Source: DATEPR01 sp036503065 | GTDB lineage: Bacteria > Actinomycetota > Actinomycetes > Mycobacteriales > Pseudonocardiaceae | NCBI GenBank assembly: GCA_036503065.1 | Contig: DASXXM010000498.1 | Location: 1 to 15,963, forward strand | Reading direction: 5' to 3' | Length of the DNA stretch: 15,963 nt | Part shown: positions 13,562-15,963 of the stretch, one piece after another | Layout: every line of letters starts with the position of its first letter | Position numbering within the stretch: position 1 is the stretch's first letter | Program-made: the position numbers and the translations under genes | The notes under the pieces: model-generated | The model's input: the letters and a program-made list of their open reading frames with translations, nothing else | Databases searched by the model: none | What the model was told of the DNA's origin: nothing

Positions 13562-13580
13562 GCCGCGAGCTGTGCACAGA

Positions 13581-14033
13581 TCAGGCAGAGCAGCGGGCGA
13601 TCCACGAGCCGTGTGGTATCAGGTCGGCCTCGCGGACGTCGTCGTCGCGGCGGTTCAGGTGGATCAGCAGGTGGTCGGCTGACAGGGCGCCCGCGATGCC
13701 CTCGCCCCATTCGACCACTACGGCCGCGTCCATCAGGTCCGTGTCCAGGTCGAGGCCGTCCAGTTGGTCCAGGTCGTCGCCGAGCCGATAGGCGTCCACG
13801 TGGATCAGCGGCACGCCGCCGGCCCGGCCGGGTCGGTGTACGCGCGCTATCACGAAAGTCGGCGAGCTGATCTGGCCGGTTACGCCCATGCCGGCGGCGA
13901 TTCCTCGCACCAGCACCGTCTTTCCGGCGCCCAGCGGGCCGGCCAGCAGGACCAGGTCACCCGCGCGCAGCTGCCGGCCGAGTCGCTCGCCGAAGGCCAC
14001 CGTGTCCGCGACGGTGGGCAGAGCCGTGCTCAC
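13581..14033 (-). CDS. tsaE: t6A biosynthesis ATPase TsaE
   Basis: This is a small ATPase that binds the TsaB-TsaD complex and resets it between rounds of tRNA t6A synthesis. The 150 residues are typical. Seen: TVADTVAFGERLGRQLRAGD, the Walker A GPLGAGKT (32-39), SPTFVIARVH, HVDAYRL, and VVVEWGEGI with the conserved EWGE. GTG 14033 is used: it overlaps the stop of the hydrolase gene as GTGA, although the frame is open further upstream. It ends the alr-hydrolase-tsaE operon. In related actinobacteria tsaB follows at once; here tsaB begins 4.6 kb away behind an inserted block, so the partners are no longer in one operon. Confidence 0.96.
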   Translation of the reverse strand: MSTALPTVADTVAFGERLGRQLRAGDLVLLAGPLGAGKTVLVRGIAAGMGVTGQISSPTFVIARVHRPGRAGGVPLIHVDAYRLGDDLDQLDGLDLDTDLMDAAVVVEWGEGIAGALSADHLLIHLNRRDDDVREADLIPHGSWIARCSA

Positions 14034-15130
14034 CTTTTCCTCCAGCGCCTGCGCAGTAGTAGTCGACCGGTTGGCGCGCCCGGGGCGCAGGCACGCAGCA
14101 GGGTGATCAGCTCGCCGGTGACCAGGTCGGGTTGTTCCAGCATGACCATGTGGCCGGCGCCGGCCGCCCTGACCAGGGTGGCCGTCGGCAGTTCCGCGGC
14201 TATGCGCTCCGCGTGCTGCCATGGGGTCAGGCGGTCCTCGTCGCCCGACAGGACCAGTACCTCACAGTGGCGTAAGCCTGCTAACGCCGCGTAGCGGTTG
14301 TGGGTGCCGAGGGTGGGCAGGAACGACGTGAGTACCGGCACGGCCGTCACGTTGAGCATCTCGACCATGAAGTCGACCAGTGCGCCGGGCACCGATCGGT
14401 CGCCGAACGCGAGATGCCGTACACCCTGCCTGGTCAGGCCGCCGCCCGCGGACCGGACCCAGTCGGCCAACGCGGGCTGCCAGTTCGCCAGCTCGCCCAC
14501 CGCCCTGGTGATCCGGTTGTACCGGGACAGCACCGGCAGCGGCAGGCCCTGCCGGCCCACCTCGCCGGCCGACGTGCCGATCAGCGCCACACCGCGCACC
14601 CGGTCGGCGAACAGTTCCGGCCGCTGCTCGGCCAGCGCCATGATCGCCATGCCGCCCATCGAGTGCCCGACCAGCACCAGCGGACCCGTTGGCGCGACCG
14701 ACCTGATGACCACGTCCAGGTCCCGGCCGAGTTGGTCGATCGTGCACGAACGAGGGTTCGGGTGGCCGGAGTGGCCGTGGCCTCGGTGGTCGTAGAGCAC
14801 CTGGCGGACCCGTGGCTCCACGGACAGCGCCAGGTCTCGCCGCTGGTAGTGCCACGAGCGGCGGTCCAACGCGAAGCCGTGCACCAGCACCACGGTCAGC
14901 TCGGCGCGACCGCCGTCGGCCGGGTCAACCTCCTCGACGGACAGCGGTACGCCGTCGTCCGCGGCCACGGTGCGGGTGCGCGTCGGTGCCAACCGGCCGA
15001 GTGGTTCGACCGGGAGTTCGGCGCGGGCCTGGCGCCTGCGGGCCTGGATCACGCCTGCCACGGTCAGGCCCGCGGTCGCCACGCCGACGATGCCGCCGAC
15101 CACGCCGATGGCACGCATGGGCATCCTCAC
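14030..15130 (-). CDS. Membrane-anchored alpha/beta hydrolase
   Basis: This is a serine hydrolase of 366 residues with unknown substrate. A hydrophobic N-terminal segment (about 7-28, AIGVVGGIVGVATAGLTVAGVI) followed by RRRQAR suggests a signal anchor. The catalytic core starts near residue 78: VLVHGFALDRRSW forms the oxyanion region, DHRGHGHSG is the usual turn, S157 in GHSMGG is the nucleophile, D297 or D299 in SGDEDRLTP the acid and H327 in GAGHMVMLEQP the base. The start GTG 15130 overlaps the alr stop as GTGA; ATG 15124 is a near alternative. A hydrolase between alr and tsaE is a conserved actinobacterial arrangement. An envelope lipid or ester substrate is plausible from the anchor and the alr link, but unproven. 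Confidence 0.93.
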   Translation of the reverse strand: MRMPMRAIGVVGGIVGVATAGLTVAGVIQARRRQARAELPVEPLGRLAPTRTRTVAADDGVPLSVEEVDPADGGRAELTVVLVHGFALDRRSWHYQRRDLALSVEPRVRQVLYDHRGHGHSGHPNPRSCTIDQLGRDLDVVIRSVAPTGPLVLVGHSMGGMAIMALAEQRPELFADRVRGVALIGTSAGEVGRQGLPLPVLSRYNRITRAVGELANWQPALADWVRSAGGGLTRQGVRHLAFGDRSVPGALVDFMVEMLNVTAVPVLTSFLPTLGTHNRYAALAGLRHCEVLVLSGDEDRLTPWQHAERIAAELPTATLVRAAGAGHMVMLEQPDLVTGELITLLRACAPGAPTGRLLLRRRWRKR

Positions 15131-15963
15131 CGCGACTGGTCCCCGACATAGCGACGGGTCACCCGGGGGCGGTACATGCCGGTGACGATCTCGTAGTCGA
15201 TCGTGCCGGCGATGTCGGCCCATTCGCGGGCGGTCGGCTCGCCGTGGCTCCCGGCGCCGAACAGTACGACCTCGGTGCCGGGCGGGATCTCCTCGTCGCC
15301 GCAGTCGATCACGATCTGGTCCATGCTCACCCGGCCGACCGCGGGTCGCCGCCTGCCGGCCAGCCAGACATCGAACCGGCCGGACAGGGCGCGCGGCACG
15401 CCGTCGGCGTAGCCGACCGGGACCAGGGCCAGCGTGGTGTCCACGGGTGCGGTCCAGGTGCGGCCGTAGCCGACGGACTCGCCGGCGGACACGCGGTTGG
15501 TGGCCACGACCGCGGAGCGGAACGTCATCGCGGGCCGGAGATCCGCCGCGACCGCGACCGGATTCAGGCCGTAGCCGGCGATGCCCGGGCGGACCAGGTC
15601 GAAGTGCAGGTCGGGACGGGTCAGCGTGGCCGCGGAGTTGGCCAGGTGCCGGATCGGGGTCAGGCCCACGTCGGTCGCCTGCCGGTAGGCCGCGTCGAAC
15701 CGGGCGGCCTGCGCGTTCACGGACGGGTCGTCCGGCTGGTCGGCGCAGGCCAGGTGCGACCAGACGGCGACCACCTCGATCGCGTCGTGCTTCGCGGCCG
15801 TGGCGACCAGGTCCGGCCATTCAGCCGCCGAGCAGCCGTTCCTGCTCATGCCGGTGTCGATCTTCAGGTGGACCCTGGCCGGTTTGCCGGCCCGGTCGGC
15901 CGCCCGCGCCAAGGCCGTCAGTTCGGCGGTCGACGATGCGGCCAGGTCGACGTCGGCCCGGAT
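15127..15963 (-). CDS. alr: Alanine racemase (5' end outside window)
   Basis: This PLP enzyme interconverts L- and D-alanine for peptidoglycan. The last 278 residues are visible; the N-terminal part with the PLP lysine lies beyond the right edge. Seen: VHLKIDTGMSRNG, WSHLACADQPDDPSVNAQAARF, HLANSAATLTRPDLHFDLVRPGIAGYGLNP, MTFRSAV, GESVGYGRTW with the catalytic tyrosine, PVGYADGVPR, GRVSMDQIVID, LFGAGSHGEPTAREWAD and GTIDYEIVTGMYRPRVTRRYV. It ends with GTGA overlapping the hydrolase start, so alr is the promoter-side gene of alr-hydrolase-tsaE. No defect is visible in the part seen. Confidence 0.97.
   Translation of the reverse strand: MRADVDLAASSTAELTALARAADRAGKPARVHLKIDTGMSRNGCSAAEWPDLVATAAKHDAIEVVAVWSHLACADQPDDPSVNAQAARFDAAYRQATDVGLTPIRHLANSAATLTRPDLHFDLVRPGIAGYGLNPVAVAADLRPAMTFRSAVVATNRVSAGESVGYGRTWTAPVDTTLALVPVGYADGVPRALSGRFDVWLAGRRRPAVGRVSMDQIVIDCGDEEIPPGTEVVLFGAGSHGEPTAREWADIAGTIDYEIVTGMYRPRVTRRYVGDQSR

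Noticed and set aside
13515..13580. Chromosomal replication origin suggested by the DnaA box
   Set aside because: No dnaA, dnaN or other origin genes, no cluster of boxes and no AT-rich segment are present.
1951..13580. Mobile-element ends or transposases at the borders of the two accessory blocks
   Set aside because: I looked for inverted or direct repeats and integrase-like reading frames at the junctions and saw none, so mobility is not claimed.
14034..14222. Possible N-terminal extension of TsaE
   Set aside because: The added residues are low complexity and overlap the hydrolase C-terminus; GTG 14033 gives the normal family length.

Overview
The window is high-GC actinobacterial chromosome, and most genes carry GTG or ATG starts with GC-rich third positions. 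The gene content and order point to a Pseudonocardiales-like filamentous actinomycete: a mycobacterial-type groES-groEL1 pair, the alr/hydrolase/tsaE/tsaB/rimI/tsaD block, a Streptomyces-type malonyl-CoA synthetase and an XRE/TPR-type regulator. The taxonomic placement is inference from recognised protein families, not from a search.

Layout. (1) 1-1958, minus strand: groEL (GroEL1-type, 3' end outside the window) and groES, preceded by a CIRCE element that overlaps the predicted promoter. (2) 1959-6777: an accessory segment with two small membrane proteins, a GNAT acetyltransferase, a GntR/FCD regulator (minus) divergent from an MFS transporter and a UPF0317/DUF1445 protein (plus), then a DinB/DUF664 protein (minus). 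A 17-bp perfect palindrome sits exactly in the spacer of the predicted transporter promoter. (3) 6778-8947, minus: tsaD, rimI and tsaB, joined by GTGA overlaps. (4) 8948-13370: a second accessory segment with a MerR regulator and an overlapping thioredoxin (plus), a matB-like malonyl-CoA synthetase (plus), a HAD-family protein (minus, convergent with matB) and an XRE-family regulator (plus). (5) 13581-15963, minus: tsaE, an alpha/beta hydrolase and alr (5' end outside the window), again joined by GTGA overlaps.

How the parts work together. TsaB, TsaD and TsaE make the t6A37 modification of ANN-decoding tRNAs, RimI is a protein N-acetyltransferase, Alr supplies D-alanine for the wall, and GroES/GroEL are chaperonins. 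In mycobacteria, as I recall, these genes lie in one unbroken run (alr, hydrolase, tsaE, tsaB, rimI, tsaD, groES, groEL1). Here the order and orientation are kept, but two blocks of roughly 4.6-4.8 kb have been placed between tsaE and tsaB and between tsaD and groES. These blocks hold the genes whose roles are least clear: a regulated carboxylate-type transporter with an uncharacterised UPF0317 partner, and a cysteine-rich MerR regulator paired with thioredoxin. I saw no tRNA, rRNA, CRISPR array, transposase or insertion-sequence ends.
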